Shown here one piece after another: positions 35,948 to 44,722 of a stretch of 64,000 bases of DNA. Below the pieces are notes generated by a model. The model did not search any database, was not told the origin of the DNA, and saw nothing but the letters and a program-made list of their open reading frames with translations. The stretch is taken from positions 496,001 through 560,000 of the forward strand of contig CBDCYP010000001.1 in assembly GCA_965224235.1 (NCBI GenBank), given 5' to 3'. Position 1 is the stretch's first letter. The number at the start of each line of letters is the position of its first letter. The translations under genes were made by a program, and so were the position numbers. This stretch comes from G958295935 sp965224235 (GTDB lineage: Bacteria > Chloroflexota > Dehalococcoidia > Lucifugimonadales > Lucifugimonadaceae).

Positions 35948-37297
35948 ATGACGACATGCTTGCGGGCCGCGGCCGTGCTGGCGCTCGGGACATTGATTTC
36001 TGTCGGGTTGCTTTACCTGCTCGTGCCGGTCAGACTCCTCAACCGGCTGGTACCGGCCGAGGTCTACGGCTTTGCCATCAGCGACACCGATGCCTACAAC
36101 CGCCTCTATGACGAGGCGCCGGCGGATGAAGCGCTGCGAGACCAAACCGACGATCTGCTGGGCGACATCGAAATCGCAACCTACGACGATGTGGTCGCTC
36201 TTCTACGCGAAATCATCCCCCCGGCCTACCTTCAGGAGCAGACGGAAAACAACATTGACCGCTTCACCGGCTATTTGCGCGGTGAAACCGAAAGGCTGGA
36301 AATCTACGTCGAATTGCGGGCGCCGCTTGAGCGGGTCGAACCGGCGGCGCTGGCCTGGGTCTTTCGCTTCATAGATGAGCTGGAGATCGCTGAGCCGACG
36401 GATTCCGACTGCTCGTTGGACGCCACGCGGCGGCTTGCCTCAGGCTACGCGGAGCCGTTCGTCCGGCTGTCCAAGGGCAAGCCTGTCGAATCCGCGCCCT
36501 CGCTGAAATCGCTGACACGGACCTGTCGCGAGCAGGACTTTGACCGCTGGTTAGACCTCGCGCTGTCCGACCAGGCGATCAACTCTCGGGCCTCGCTGTT
36601 CCTCGGCGAGGCGCGTGAAGAACTGCGACAGCCCTTCATTGAAGCCGACACCCGGGCTTTCCTCAAGGCGGCCGCCACTCCGTTGATTGGGCCGCTGATT
36701 GACGACGCTATCGCCGACATCCGCCGGGAACTGCAACCCAACGACCGCCTGGACCTTGTCGAACAGGTGGCGGAGGAGTCCGGAGACCTCACCAGGGAAG
36801 ACATCGAAGATCAGGCCGCTGCCCTGCGGGAACTGGTGAACGCAGCTCGCGGCGCCGGAAAGTACATCGCGATTCTGGTGGTGGCCCTGGGGAGCCTGCT
36901 GCTAGCGGCGGTTCACTTGCCCAAGCCGACAGCTATGTTGCGCTGGCCGGGAACTGTTTTGGTAGTCGGTGGGACCGTTTGCATGGTCGTTGGGTTCGTT
37001 CTCAATTCGATCATCCCCGGCCAACTCAAATATGTGATTACACTTTCCGAGTTCAATACCGCCGAAGCGCCACCATCGGCGGTCAAATTGGCGGGGGACC
37101 TCCTGGAATCCTTTGGACGGCAAGTCACTGCCGGATTTGTCCCCCCGGCGGTAGCGGTGATACTGCTGGGCGCAGCGCTCATTGCGGCGTCCGTCTTAAA
37201 AAAACTCCCTGTCCAACTGGCCCGGAAGTTCTTCCCCAACGCCGATGGTCGCCTAAACCGCTATAAAAGAACGAAGGAATTGACCGGATCGGGGTAA
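35948..37297 (+). CDS. Unrecognised membrane protein
   Basis: No family recognised. The 449-residue protein starts at ATG 35948 after a GGGGGCGGAAG-type ribosome site. One hydrophobic helix is at residues about 6-26. A long soluble, acidic, helix-rich region (about 30-300) is rich in charged residues. Three more hydrophobic segments lie at about residues 302-320, 330-350 and 395-415, followed by a basic tail. This suggests a large extracytoplasmic domain held by N- and C-terminal membrane segments. It stands alone between the epimerase gene and the FBPase operon. Confidence 0.7.
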   Translation: MTTCLRAAAVLALGTLISVGLLYLLVPVRLLNRLVPAEVYGFAISDTDAYNRLYDEAPADEALRDQTDDLLGDIEIATYDDVVALLREIIPPAYLQEQTENNIDRFTGYLRGETERLEIYVELRAPLERVEPAALAWVFRFIDELEIAEPTDSDCSLDATRRLASGYAEPFVRLSKGKPVESAPSLKSLTRTCREQDFDRWLDLALSDQAINSRASLFLGEAREELRQPFIEADTRAFLKAAATPLIGPLIDDAIADIRRELQPNDRLDLVEQVAEESGDLTREDIEDQAAALRELVNAARGAGKYIAILVVALGSLLLAAVHLPKPTAMLRWPGTVLVVGGTVCMVVGFVLNSIIPGQLKYVITLSEFNTAEAPPSAVKLAGDLLESFGRQVTAGFVPPAVAVILLGAALIAASVLKKLPVQLARKFFPNADGRLNRYKRTKELTGSG

Positions 37298-37540
37298 GTG
37301 ACGTTGGCCGCGATGAAGCGGCAGTTTGGGATCTGTCCTTCTGAACCTGGTCCGCCGGCAACTGGTTAACCTGAGATCTACCGGCTCCACCTTCCTGCCC
37401 CGGATCCATTCTGTGCTGGTTTAGTCTGCGCCGCCGCGCCGCACAGCCGCAGATTGCCACCTCGGCATTCGTATGATGCAATACGCCTATCAGCGAGTCG
37501 TCCTTCAGACTACGCGCAACATAGTTCAGGGGTCTAGACC

Positions 37541-38518
37541 GTGAGAAATACCATCAGGCGGTGGAGCCTGGGCGAGTTCATGAAAACATCCTGGAGTCGG
37601 GACGACTCTCTCGCAGGCCTCGACGCCGTCATCAGTGCGGTCGCAGAAGGCGCCCGCCTGGTCCAGGAACAGATACAGACAGCCGCCATTGGCGACATGC
37701 TGGGCGCCACCGGAGAGACCAACGTCCAGGGCGAGGTCGTTCAAAAGCTGGACGCCGCCGGCTCCGATATCTTCGTGGAGGTCCTGACGAGGACAGGGCG
37801 TGTCGCCGCTCTGGGCAGCGAAGAGATAGAGGATCCTGTAATCGGCGTCGACGACGCCTCGCAATCCTATATCGTTCAGATGGATCCTGTGGACGGCTCT
37901 TCCAACATCGACGTCGCCGTGACCATAGGCTCCATCTTCGGCATATGGAGGCGTTCGCCGCGCGAGCCGGTTACTGCCGGATCGATGCTGCGCCCCGGAC
38001 GGGATCAGGTCGCTGCCGCCTACGTCATATACGGTTCCAGCACGGTGCTGGTTGTCGCCACAACAGGCAGCGTGAACGGCTTCACACTCGACATCGGATC
38101 TCGCGAGTTCTTGTTGACTCACCCGGACATCCGAATCCCCGAGAACTGCGAATACTACAGCGCCAACGAGGGCAACTTCGGAAAGCTCGACACCCCTGGC
38201 CAGACGGCTGTCTCCCGCCTGAGAAGTCGCCACTCCCTTAGATATGTGGGCTCTCTGGTCGCCGACTTCCACCGTAACCTGCTCAAGGGAGGAATATTCC
38301 TCTACTTAGGCGACGTTAAGAACCCCGAAGGAAAGCTGCGACTGATGTACGAGGCTAACCCTCTCGGCTATGTGGCGGAGCAGGCAGGAGGTGCGGCTTA
38401 CTCGGCCGCGGAGCGTATCCTTGACATCCGGCCGCAGCAGCTTCATCAGCGCACTCCCCTCATTGTTGGCAACAAGAATGAGGTAGAAGAAACCGTCTCT
38501 GTCATTAGAGGCGGCTGA
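37541..38518 (+). CDS. fbp: Fructose-1,6-bisphosphatase, class I
   Basis: Gluconeogenic enzyme removing the C1 phosphate of fructose 1,6-bisphosphate. The metal-binding core MDPVDGSSNIDVAVTIGSIF, upstream GSEEIED, and KLRLMYEANPLGYVAEQAGG are classical class I signatures. GTG at 37541 is preceded by AGGGG and keeps the family-like N-terminal SLGEF. The gene for class I FBP aldolase follows 49 bp later, so the two consecutive steps of gluconeogenesis are co-transcribed. Confidence 0.95.
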   Translation: MRNTIRRWSLGEFMKTSWSRDDSLAGLDAVISAVAEGARLVQEQIQTAAIGDMLGATGETNVQGEVVQKLDAAGSDIFVEVLTRTGRVAALGSEEIEDPVIGVDDASQSYIVQMDPVDGSSNIDVAVTIGSIFGIWRRSPREPVTAGSMLRPGRDQVAAAYVIYGSSTVLVVATTGSVNGFTLDIGSREFLLTHPDIRIPENCEYYSANEGNFGKLDTPGQTAVSRLRSRHSLRYVGSLVADFHRNLLKGGIFLYLGDVKNPEGKLRLMYEANPLGYVAEQAGGAAYSAAERILDIRPQQLHQRTPLIVGNKNEVEETVSVIRGG

Positions 38519-38567
38519 CACCGGCAACTACCCGGGCACAACCCTTACCCAACCAAGGAGAGACACT

Positions 38568-39605
38568 GTGAACATAGCTCAACTCGCCGAGACCGCCAAT
38601 GAGATGGTAGCGCCCGGCAAGGGGATTTTGGCCGCCGACGAGAGTTCGAGTACCATCAAACGCCGATTCGACAGCATCAATGTGGAGTCCACGGAAGAGA
38701 ACCGGAGAAACTATCGCGAACTGCTCTTCCGGACCGAAGGCGCGGGTAAGTTCATAAGCGGCATAATCCTCTTCGACGAGACCCTTAGGCAGAGTGGAAC
38801 AGACGGGACTCGGCTGGTCAAGGTCATCCAGGACCAGGGCATCATACCCGGCATTAAGGTGGACACCGGTGGCAAGCCGCTGCCTGGCGCACCCGGCGAG
38901 CAGGTGACAGAAGGACTCGACGGCCTCCGAGACCGGCTGGCCGAGTATGTCGAGTTGGGAGCCCGGTTCACCAAGTGGCGCGGCATATACGCCATAGGCC
39001 CTGGCATACCCACCCGGTACTGCATGGAGGTCAACGCACACGCTCTGGCCCGCTTCGCAGCCCTCAGCCAGGAGGCCGGCCTTGTGCCAATGGTTGAGCC
39101 CGAAGTGATGATGGACGGAGACCACGACATCGACCGTTGCTTTGAAGCCACCGAAGCGACCTTGCGCGAAGTCTACTACCAGCTGGGTACCCAGCGAATT
39201 CTCCTGGAAGGGACCATACTGAAAGTCAACATGGCGCTCTCCGGGAATGACGCGTCCAACCGGGCCGGATCCGGGGAGGTAGGCGAGAAAACGGTAGAGT
39301 GCCTCAAGCGAACAGTGCCCGCTGCCGTCCCTGGAGTCGCCTTCCTGTCCGGAGGACAAGGAGACAATGAAGCGACTGCAAACCTCAACGCGATCAATCA
39401 ATACGCCGCCTCGGCAGGAGCTCCGTGGGAGCTAAGCTTCTCCTTCGGCCGCGGACTGCAGGCGGCGCCACTTAAGGCCTGGAGCGGGAGCATGAACAAC
39501 AAGGAGCTGACTCAGCAGGCGTTTCACCACAGGGCCTATGTCACCGCCGCTGCCCGCCAAGGCATCTACAGCAAAGAGATGGAAAAACAGGCCGCAGCGT
39601 CGTAA
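38568..39605 (+). CDS. Fructose-bisphosphate aldolase, class I
   Basis: Schiff-base aldolase that joins or splits fructose 1,6-bisphosphate. The 345-residue protein resembles the animal/plant type: GKGILAADESSSTIKRRF, VKVIQDQGIIPGIKVDTG, AKWRG-like TKWRG with Lys136, and LLEGTILKVNM with the Schiff-base lysine at residue 219, then SGGQGDNEATANLNAIN. GTG start has AAGGAGAG upstream. Paired with class I FBPase. Confidence 0.95.
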   Translation: MNIAQLAETANEMVAPGKGILAADESSSTIKRRFDSINVESTEENRRNYRELLFRTEGAGKFISGIILFDETLRQSGTDGTRLVKVIQDQGIIPGIKVDTGGKPLPGAPGEQVTEGLDGLRDRLAEYVELGARFTKWRGIYAIGPGIPTRYCMEVNAHALARFAALSQEAGLVPMVEPEVMMDGDHDIDRCFEATEATLREVYYQLGTQRILLEGTILKVNMALSGNDASNRAGSGEVGEKTVECLKRTVPAAVPGVAFLSGGQGDNEATANLNAINQYAASAGAPWELSFSFGRGLQAAPLKAWSGSMNNKELTQQAFHHRAYVTAAARQGIYSKEMEKQAAAS

Positions 39606-39689
39606 GCGCCGTCGTAAAGACACGAAAGGAGCGGGCGCCAGTTCGCCCTCCGGAAGTCGTAGGCCCATCCGTAAAACCCTGGGCTTTCT

Positions 39690-40214
39690 ATGATTATCCG
39701 CGAGTTGACCAAGAGTGACGCCCTCGAATACCGGGCCCTGAGGTTGAGGGCCCTAAAGGAGCATCCCGCGGCGTTCATCTCCTCGTACGAGCAACAGAGA
39801 GACTGGCCAACGGATATTTTCGCTCAGCGGCTGCTCACGACTTTCGATTCAGCCGACTCATTCAACCTTGGCTGTTTCGTCGACGAGAATCTTGTCGGTA
39901 CAGTTGGGTTTTTCCGGGAGAACAGGCCGAAACGCTTGCACGTCGGAGTGATCGTCGGAATGCACGTGGCCGCCGAGCAACAGGGTAGAGGGTACGGGCG
40001 GGCTCTGCTGGCAGCAGCCTTGGAACGGGCACGGCAGATGCCCGGACTGACCGTTATCCACCTCGGGGTGGAGAGCACGAACAAGCCCGCAAAATCCCTG
40101 TACGCGTCCTTTGTTTTTGAGACTTACGGCATAGAGAGACAGGCCATATTCGTCGATGGCGAGTACTTCAACGAAGATCTGATGGCACTGAAGCTGGACT
40201 CACCCACCAGCTAA
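39690..40214 (+). CDS. GNAT family N-acetyltransferase
   Basis: Acetyl-CoA-dependent acetyltransferase of about 174 residues. The acetyl-CoA loop GMHVAAEQQGRGYGRALL (motif A) and the following ERARQMPGLTVIHLGVESTNKPAKSLYASFVF are typical. The substrate cannot be inferred from sequence or context. Confidence 0.9.
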   Translation: MIIRELTKSDALEYRALRLRALKEHPAAFISSYEQQRDWPTDIFAQRLLTTFDSADSFNLGCFVDENLVGTVGFFRENRPKRLHVGVIVGMHVAAEQQGRGYGRALLAAALERARQMPGLTVIHLGVESTNKPAKSLYASFVFETYGIERQAIFVDGEYFNEDLMALKLDSPTS

Positions 40215-40520
40215 ACCTGCGCGCGACATCGCCGGGGCCCGACGCGTGGGCACCGGCCATTCGGTCGATTAACGTCGTTGCAATACCCCAAGGTTGCGAT
40301 ACGCGGAATCTGGGCTTCGCCTCGCCTTCTCACCCGCTCCGCGGGGTGATTCGAAAACGCCATGGAGCGTCTTCCGGCCTGCCATACGACCCCATCACGC
40401 GTAAGCGCCATCGGTAGCGCCAGCTTCGCCAAGTCCCAGTTTTGCTCTTCGTAAAGTGTTCCGGCTAACCCGCGCGCTGTAACATTCCGGACGATTGCAG
40501 TATGGAAGTGAGATTCCGTT
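40215..40520. other. Intergenic region upstream of the selenoprotein locus
   Basis: 306 bp between the acetyltransferase gene and the first GrdB-like gene. It must contain the promoter of the grdB-grdE pair. No ORF with a recognisable product and no convincing RNA structure was seen. Confidence 0.5.
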
Positions 40521-41840
40521 GTGACACAACCCATTAAAGTCGTTCATTTCCTTAATCAATTTTTCGCAGGCGTCGGAGGCGAAGAACAGGCCAACATGCC
40601 TGTCGAAGTACGCGACGGCGCGGTCGGACCGGGCCGCGCATTGCAGGCAGCTCTTGGCGACTCCGGCCAGGTAGTTGCGACGATAGTCAGCGGGGACAAC
40701 TACTTCACCGAAGAAAGCGCGGCCTCTGCACGAGCGGTGCAAGATGCCCTTCGCAGGTTCAATCCTGACGTTGTGGTTGCCGGACCCGCTTTTAACGCCG
40801 GCCGATACGGACTGGCCTGCGGCGAGGTGTGTGTGCTGGCGAACGGGGAAGGCGTTCCGGCCGTGACGGCCATGTTTCCGGAAAACCCCGGCGTACTGGA
40901 GTACGAAACGCGGACCTACATCGTTCCAACGGACGAATCGCCGATACGCATGCCGGCGATCATCGCCCAACTTGCGGACCTTGCAACGAAACTCGGGTCC
41001 GGCGACAACCTCGGCCCGGCCGAAGAAGAAGGATACCTACCCCGCGGCATTCGCCGGCCGGGTCTCCGCCCGCACTCCGCAGCGAAGCGGTCCGTGAACA
41101 TGTTGATGGCCAGAATGGGTGGCCGCGAATGGGTTACCGAACTCCCGATTCGCATGCCTGATGCGGTTGTGCCGGCCGTGCCGATCGCCGACTTGACGAA
41201 TGCAAAGCTCGGCCTCGTGACGACCGGTGGACTCGTGCCCAAGGGCAATCCGGACAGACTGGTGCGCGGCGGCGCTACCGGATATTTAAGGTACTCGATC
41301 GAAGGGATCGACTCCCTGTCGGCGGAAGAGTGGGAGAGTGTGCACCGCGGGTTTTATACGGCGATCGTCAACGACAATCCGAACTACGTCCTGCCGCTAA
41401 ACGTGGTCAGGGACGTGGAGCGGTCTGGAGCGGTGGCGTCCGTCTATCAGTGGGTTTTGACGACCAGCGGCGTGGGCACTGCCGTTGCCGATTCGCGCAA
41501 GATCGGCGCAGCGATGGCGTCTGAGTTCAAGTCAGCCGGGGTCGACTGCGCCCTACTGGTCGCCACCTGAGGTACTTGCAACCGTTGCGGCGCGACGGTA
41601 GCGAAGGAAATCGAGAAGGCCGGTATACCGGTCGCAATGATCTCCGCCATCTTTTCACTGGCCCTCACGACCGGCGCTCCGCGCGTCATCCGGGGCAGCA
41701 GGATCGAGTACGTGTGCGGGGACCCTACGCTTGGACCCGAAAAGGACAGGGCATACAGCGGGGAGATCGTCGGCGCAGCACTGGTTGCTTTGACGACTGA
41801 GGTAAGCGAACCGACTCTCTTCGTTCCCGCTGTTCCGTGA
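40521..41840 (+). CDS. GrdB-like selenoprotein, glycine/sarcosine/betaine reductase B family (UGA = Sec)
   Basis: In characterised systems GrdB is the selenocysteine subunit of substrate-specific component B of glycine, sarcosine or betaine reductase. The frame meets TGA at 41568-41570 after 349 residues, but the reading continues without shift into U-G-T-C-N-R-C-G-A-T and KEIEKAGIP, the exact GrdB selenocysteine motif, and ends at TGA 41838-41840. The product has 439 residues with Sec at 350. Upstream parts also match (VVHFLNQFFAGVGGEE, GPAFNAGRYG, EEGYLPRGIRR, TTGGLVPKGNPD). A hairpin 10 nt after the UGA is a probable SECIS. A GrdE-like gene follows after 97 bp. Substrate unknown; grdA, grdC and grdD are not nearby. 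Confidence 0.9.
41581..41599 (+). promoter_or_regulatory. Probable bacterial SECIS hairpin, copy 1
   Basis: 19-nt hairpin, ACCGTTGC-GGC-GCGACGGT: an 8-bp stem with one G-U pair and a GGC loop. It starts 10 nt after the UGA, a position comparable to the upper stem of the E. coli fdhF SECIS. The second GrdB-like gene has a hairpin of the same length and spacing with a compensatory stem change, which supports selection on the structure beyond the coded protein. Confidence 0.75.
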
Positions 41841-41937
41841 ACGAATTGTCCGGTCCCTCCCGGTTCGACGCCGGCGCACGGCCGCTTGAAGAAATGACCA
41901 ACTCCATTAGGGCCGCGAGGCTGGAAGAGACATAGCG

Positions 41938-43221
41938 ATGAGACTGGAACTAGGCAAATTCCCGGTTACGGAAGTCGAATTCGGCAATAAGACCGCTTGG
42001 ACCGACGGCAAGTTGGAGATCGACCGGGCCGGCCTGACGAGCAAGATTCTCGAAGACCCGCGCGTGCTATCGGCGGACTTTGATCTGGCCCGGCCGGGCG
42101 ATTCGGTACGCATCACTCTGATCAGGGACGTTATTGAGCCAATGGTCAAGGTAAGCGGAGGAGGCACGGTCTATCCGGGCATCTGCGGGCGACCCGTGGA
42201 TACGGTCGGCAGCGGCCGCACGCACAAACTCACCGGGGTAGCAGTCGCCGAGGTGTCGGATACCCCGCTCTATCTGGGCGTGGGTATGGGCAACTATACC
42301 GATCGATCAGTTATCGACATGCGCGGCAACGGTGACTTGAGCCCCAAGTCTTCGAAGCTCATAAACGTTTGTGTGATGTTGGACATCGACCCGGTCAGGG
42401 ATGTCCTCGACAGAAATGACGCGGCCCATGCGGCGGCTCTACTCGTATCGGATGCGCTTGCCGAAGCGGTCAAGGATCTGGACCCCCCCGAGCTCGAAGT
42501 GTTCGAATTGGGTGAAGCTGACTCATCTCTGCCAAAAGTGGTTTACATCCTGTGCCAACATTCGCCGGAGCATCATGCGGGCTCCGTACGCGGCTGGGGC
42601 GATCACCTCTATGGCCTCACGAGGTTGCACCCCCCGTGGGTGATTCATCCAAACGAAATGCTGGATGGCGCCCTGACATTCGGCGACTCCTGGGGATTCT
42701 CGAACAACCCGATGCTCTTCGAGTTATACGGGAGGCATGGCAAAGATCTGAACCTTGTGGGTTGCGTCGTCATCCGCACGAGGTGGAGTTCGCAGCTCGA
42801 AAAGAACGTTGTTTCACGGCAAGCTGCAAAGACGGCCAAAATGTTGGGAGCCGAAGGCGCGATAGTGGTCGGGATGGTCGGCGGCAACGACTTCATGGAG
42901 GCCGTCCGAACGGCGCAGGCGTGCGAGCTCGAAGGTCTGGACACGGTGTTCGTCGTTCAGGAAGACGACCCGACAGACGGCGGCCCACCGATTTTGGAAC
43001 CTCTGCCCGAAGTTAAATCGATCGTCAGCGTCGGTATCGGGCGGGCCGAGTCGACTCCCGCGCCGACCGGGCCGGTGGACCGCGTTATCGGTCGACGCAA
43101 CATCACGCTGAACGTGAGCACGGGGGTCGGCGTGGTAGACGCGCAAGGCGAGTTGCCATTTGGCCGTTCCGGCCTCGGCTGTTCATCGCTCGACAGCCGG
43201 ACAAGCTGTTTCGAGGTCTGA
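41938..43221 (+). CDS. GrdE-like protein, glycine reductase component B proprotein family
   Basis: Family of GrdE, the proprotein that self-cleaves to the alpha and beta subunits of component B. It opens with LELGKFPVTEVEFGNKT, then RPGDSVRITLIRDVIEPMVKVSG, DTVGSGRTHKLTGVAV and GKDLNLVGCVVIRTRW, all colinear with GrdE. In known GrdE an Asn-Cys segment between the (L/M)DGA motif and the NNP motif gives the pyruvoyl group. Here that interval reads LDGALTFGDSWGFSNNP, with no Cys, so pyruvoyl formation there is not expected. Cys276 in VGC is the nearest alternative. Length (427) is normal. Ribosome site GGAAGAG precedes the ATG. Confidence 0.87.
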   Translation: MRLELGKFPVTEVEFGNKTAWTDGKLEIDRAGLTSKILEDPRVLSADFDLARPGDSVRITLIRDVIEPMVKVSGGGTVYPGICGRPVDTVGSGRTHKLTGVAVAEVSDTPLYLGVGMGNYTDRSVIDMRGNGDLSPKSSKLINVCVMLDIDPVRDVLDRNDAAHAAALLVSDALAEAVKDLDPPELEVFELGEADSSLPKVVYILCQHSPEHHAGSVRGWGDHLYGLTRLHPPWVIHPNEMLDGALTFGDSWGFSNNPMLFELYGRHGKDLNLVGCVVIRTRWSSQLEKNVVSRQAAKTAKMLGAEGAIVVGMVGGNDFMEAVRTAQACELEGLDTVFVVQEDDPTDGGPPILEPLPEVKSIVSVGIGRAESTPAPTGPVDRVIGRRNITLNVSTGVGVVDAQGELPFGRSGLGCSSLDSRTSCFEV

Positions 43222-43336
43222 AGGCCGCTACCGCACTCCCCTGCCGATAACGACAGGCGCCGCTATTCCGGTTGATCAGTCGGCAAGCCCCGCAGAGGAT
43301 TCAGCGGGGCGCGACTCCGCGGCGGCAACGCACCGC

Positions 43337-44629
43337 CTAGTAAGTGAACGCGGTTTCTTTCGTGTACCCGTAGCGGTCCGACCATGCAATTGACCTCAGC
43401 GGTCCCGCCGCGTCGTGCTTGACGTACTTGTTGGAGGTGGGATCGACGCGCCAGATCTCTGACCTGCCTATTACGCGTTCAGGAGCGGTCAGTTCGGCGA
43501 TCCTGCCCCCGGCTGGGCCATGAAAACCGGTCGTCACTATCGCGTCGGCCTCGGGCAAGGGTTCCAAAAGAGGCGGACCACCGCTGGCCGGGCTCTCTTC
43601 CATCGTCAGGAATACGGTCTTCACACCGCTATTCTCGCAAGCCTCCACGGTACGGATAACCTCCATAAAGTCGTTGCCGCCCGAATCCCATCCCACGACG
43701 GCGCCATCCACGCGCAGAGTCCGGCAAAGCGAAGCAACCTGGTTCGCGGTAAGAAACTTTTCGCTCTGGGCCGACCACCTTGTGCGGATAATGATGCACC
43801 CGACGAAATTGAGGTCCTGACCGTGCCGTTGCGACAATCCCCATGCGACCGGATTGTTGACGAGTTCCCACGACGCACGGCCTGACACGGCGCCATCGAA
43901 TATTTCGTTGGGGTTGATAAGCCACGGCGGGGTAAGTCTCGTAATACCGTAAATCGCGGTCCAATGCGCATACTGGGAGTTCGAGTAGTGCTCAGGCGAG
44001 CGCAAGGCCATGATGTAGGCGACACGCGGCAGGGACGCATCCTCTGGCCCAAGGTCCGACACTTCAACCGAAGAGGGTTCGAGTTCCTTCGTCGTCGCGG
44101 CTATCGCGTCCGATACGCGCAGGACCGCGCCGTGTATTGCCTGGTTCTGGTCCTCTATATGCACTCCTGCACGCGGCGTAATCATCATGCAGAGGTTGTG
44201 CATCGAGCCAAACGGGACCGCCTGGCCGCCTGGCCCGAACATGTCCAGGTAGGTCTCAACGTCACCGTCATTGCCCGGGTACCACATGGTGTCGGACACC
44301 TCGAAAATCGACATGCCGCGAAGGACGTGCGTACGGCCTGATCCGACAGCGTCCACCGGCCGCCCGTCGAGCCCGGGATATACGACGCCCGGGCCGCTCA
44401 CCTTGATTCGGGGTTCAACCTGATCCCGAACCGTGGTGACGCGCACCATGTCCCCGGGGTGAACCACGTCGAACTGCACGTCGTCGAGCCGTATGTCCTC
44501 GAGGAGCATGTCCCGGAGACCGTCTGCGTCGACCGTCACAACGCCAGCGTCGTAGGCGGTCATCGAACCAAGTTGTACGTCGGTTACCGGGAATATTCCC
44601 AGTTCAAGTCTCTTGTCGGCTTTGCTCAT
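43337..44629 (-). CDS. GrdE-like protein, second copy
   Basis: Paralog of the GrdE-like gene at 41938, in convergent orientation, 430 residues. Shared blocks are LELGIFPVTDVQLGSMTAY, HPGDMVRVTTVRDQVEPRIKVSG, AVGSGRTHVLRGMSIFEVSD, SPEHYSNSQYAHWTAIYGITR and GQDLNFVGCIIIRTRW. The cleavage interval reads FDGAVSGRASWELVNNP, also without the Asn-Cys of canonical GrdE, while the later VGC Cys is kept. The C-terminus has FLTMEESPASGGPPLLEPLPEA-type sequence followed by RVIGRSEIWRV. It follows its own GrdB-like gene after 93 bp. Confidence 0.87.
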   Translation of the reverse strand: MSKADKRLELGIFPVTDVQLGSMTAYDAGVVTVDADGLRDMLLEDIRLDDVQFDVVHPGDMVRVTTVRDQVEPRIKVSGPGVVYPGLDGRPVDAVGSGRTHVLRGMSIFEVSDTMWYPGNDGDVETYLDMFGPGGQAVPFGSMHNLCMMITPRAGVHIEDQNQAIHGAVLRVSDAIAATTKELEPSSVEVSDLGPEDASLPRVAYIMALRSPEHYSNSQYAHWTAIYGITRLTPPWLINPNEIFDGAVSGRASWELVNNPVAWGLSQRHGQDLNFVGCIIIRTRWSAQSEKFLTANQVASLCRTLRVDGAVVGWDSGGNDFMEVIRTVEACENSGVKTVFLTMEESPASGGPPLLEPLPEADAIVTTGFHGPAGGRIAELTAPERVIGRSEIWRVDPTSNKYVKHDAAGPLRSIAWSDRYGYTKETAFTY

Positions 44630-44722
44630 ATTCGGCTCCAGTGAATTGCGTCACAGTTCAGGCGGCCCAACTCTGGCCGTCGGCATCGACGCGGAATGGC
44701 ATTATTCGCGCCGTGTGAAAAA

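Noticed and set aside
41568..41570. TGA read as an ordinary stop (or nonsense mutation) in the first GrdB-like gene
   Set aside because: The same motif position is UGA in the second copy, and GrdB is a known selenoprotein at this site; the downstream frame is fully conserved.
41938..43221. Cys276 (VGC) as the pyruvoyl precursor of the GrdE-like protein
   Set aside because: It lies after the NNP motif, downstream of where the canonical cleavage segment falls, and is preceded by Gly rather than Asn; kept only as a possibility to test.
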